From an uncultured Collinsella sp. (GTDB taxonomy: Bacteria; Actinomycetota; Coriobacteriia; Coriobacteriales; Coriobacteriaceae): a DNA stretch of 14,519 nucleotides. The notes under the pieces are model-generated. The model was not told the origin of the DNA and made no database searches. It worked only from the letters and a program-made list of their open reading frames with translations. Shown piece after piece: positions 13,579 through 14,519 of the stretch (the stretch's first letter is position 1; every line of letters begins with the position of its first letter). The stretch is from the NCBI GenBank assembly GCA_900752015.1, contig CAADTZ010000005.1:1-14519 (forward strand), written 5' to 3'. Both the position numbers and the translations under genes were made by a program.

Positions 13579-13652
13579 GGGGCCTCCTTTAAAAACGCGA
13601 CACGTGGACGCGGCGCGCACTTTACTCACGTAAAGCCCGTTGTACCCGATAT

Positions 13653-13668
13653 GCAAAAACGTTTTTGC
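13653..13668. promoter_or_regulatory. Perfect palindrome upstream of pckA, possible operator
   Basis: GCAAAAACGTTTTTGC is its own reverse complement over 16 bp, centred on CG, as in many LacI-family (CcpA-like) operators. It does not fit the strict cre consensus. Possible -35 and -10 boxes near it (TTGCCG, TACAAC) are weak, so only position and symmetry argue for regulation of pckA. Confidence 0.45.
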
Positions 13669-13717
13669 GGCAAGGGCGGCAAGCCCGCCCAACGGTCAAA
13701 AATCGCAGGCAAGCGGC

Positions 13718-13855
13718 CTAGTCATTGGGGACGTTCTTAAACGACTAGTCGTTGGGGATACTCTTGAACAGGCAATATTCAAGGAGTGTTCCCGGATGCC
13801 AGCACTTAGGGACGTTCCCAAAGTGCCGACACATAAGGAACGTCCCTAAGTGCCG
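13718..13855. repeat. Intergenic repeat family B, copy 2: direct repeats and two hairpins after the lactate permease gene
   Basis: Two 25-nt direct repeats (13718-13742 and 13745-13769) agree at 20 positions. AACGACTAGTCGTT (13740-13753) is a perfect palindrome. A hairpin at 13754-13793 pairs better as plus-strand RNA. CACTTAGGGACGTTCC (13803-13818) and GGAACGTCCCTAAGTG (13837-13852) form a perfect 16-bp stem that starts 4 nt after the permease stop codon and may end its transcription. The blocks AAGGAGTGT and GAACGTCCC(T/C)AAGTGCCG also occur at 947-1010 in the same order. Confidence 0.6.
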
Positions 13856-13856
13856 A

Positions 13857-14519
13857 CTACAGCGGCAGGCCTTGGCCGAGCATGGCTATGGCGCTCATCA
13901 GGACCAGCATGCCGGCAGCGTAGGGCAGCACCGCGCCCAGGAGTTCGGCATCCCTGCCGCGCACGTGGACGGCAGCCAGACCAATCGCGAGCGTCTGCGG
14001 AGAGATCATCTTACCGGCGGCAACACCAAGCGCGTTCAGCGCGACCATCCAGTAGTCGCTCACGCCCAGCGCCGTAGCGGCCTGGCTCTGGATGGGGCCA
14101 AACAGCATGCCCGAGGACGTGCCCGAGCCGGTCACAAACGCACCGACTGCGCCGATCCACGGAGCCAGAATCGGGTACAGCCCACCGGCGACGGCGATGC
14201 AGAACGCGCTGATCGAAGAGATCATGCCCGCATAGCCCATCACCTTGGCACAGCCCAGCACCGAAAGCATCGTGATCACCGTCGGCATCATCTGCTTCAC
14301 AGTCGCGGCCAGCACCTCGCCCATCATGCGTGGCGAAGCACCCTGAATGGCACCGCCGACAAACGCGGCCAGGAAGATCCAAACACCCGGCGTGTTAATC
14401 CACGAAAACGTAAGCGTACCGGGGTTCTCGCCGCAATACACCTGCACGTGGCTTGCAAAGGGCGCAAGCGCGGCATGCACGGCGGGCACCAGGTTGGACG
14501 TACCCAGCAGCAGTACAAA
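13857..14519 (-). CDS. L-lactate permease family transporter (LctP/LldP type), 5'-truncated by window edge
   Basis: A polytopic membrane transporter that would take up lactate (or glycolate) with protons. The visible C-terminal 220 residues run in an open frame to the last base, so the gene starts outside the window. Family marks are the GSGTSSGMLFGPIQ segment and the later AAGKMISPQ segment, with hydrophobic helices throughout (for example WIFLAAFVGGAIQG and LPYAAGMLVLMSAIAML). It ends at TAG 13857-13859 inside the family B repeat region. It lies upstream of pckA on the same strand but is separated from it by 278 bp of hairpins. Pairing with pckA would fit lactate-derived carbon use, which is inference. 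A different anion substrate cannot be excluded. Confidence 0.85.
   Translation of the reverse strand, partial: FVLLLGTSNLVPAVHAALAPFASHVQVYCGENPGTLTFSWINTPGVWIFLAAFVGGAIQGASPRMMGEVLAATVKQMMPTVITMLSVLGCAKVMGYAGMISSISAFCIAVAGGLYPILAPWIGAVGAFVTGSGTSSGMLFGPIQSQAATALGVSDYWMVALNALGVAAGKMISPQTLAIGLAAVHVRGRDAELLGAVLPYAAGMLVLMSAIAMLGQGLPL

Noticed and set aside
13653..13668. Classical cre site for CcpA
   Set aside because: The TG and CA positions of the consensus are not matched, so only a general LacI-type palindrome is claimed.

Overview
The window looks like a chromosomal segment of a high-GC Gram-positive gut bacterium. Gene content, the abundant short palindromic intergenic repeats and strong GC-rich codon use suggest Coriobacteriia, most likely Collinsella. 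This placement is inference from recognition, not from a search. No transposase, phage gene, integrase or CRISPR array was seen. The genes are core metabolism and translation genes, and the unusual material is almost all between genes.

Layout. 1-946: 3' part of a prolyl aminopeptidase (+). 947-1155: an intergenic repeat and a nested inverted-repeat element lying between convergent genes. 1156-4549 (all -): tRNA-Ala(CGC) with a near-consensus promoter and an intrinsic terminator, then a small coiled-coil tail-anchored protein, nicotinate phosphoribosyltransferase (pncB) and glutamate 5-kinase (proB). 4700-5638 (-): a PflX-like radical SAM protein. 5639-6163: a divergent intergenic region with a candidate structured RNA on + (perhaps 6S-like). 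6164-8574 (+): a WecA/TagO-type glycosyl-phosphate transferase and tryptophanyl-tRNA synthetase (trpS), with a good terminator at 8610-8636. 8637-8966: no intact gene, but a decayed short reading frame on -. 8967-13578 (all -): an MGMT-family protein, a DegV protein, a MarR regulator, a B3/4-domain protein and ATP-type PEP carboxykinase (pckA). 13579-13856: a 16-bp palindrome upstream of pckA and a composite hairpin region. 13857-14519 (-): 3' part of an L-lactate permease-type transporter.

How things fit together. pckA and the lactate permease are neighbours, which suits a link between lactate use and gluconeogenic or anaplerotic carbon flow, but they are separated by hairpins and are probably separate transcripts. 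marR and degV look like one unit. Four copies of a 39-nt hairpin repeat (15-bp arms, conserved 9-nt loop, both orientations) lie 12-20 nt after the stop codons of the MGMT, degV, B3/4 and pckA genes. They probably act as transcription terminators while also being a dispersed repeat family. A second repeat family follows the stop codons of the aminopeptidase and the lactate permease.

The best candidates for something undescribed are the nested inverted-repeat element (1044-1141), the loop-conserved terminator repeats, the 5788-5932 RNA, the structured leader of the B3/4 gene and the frameshifted remnant at 8703-8871.
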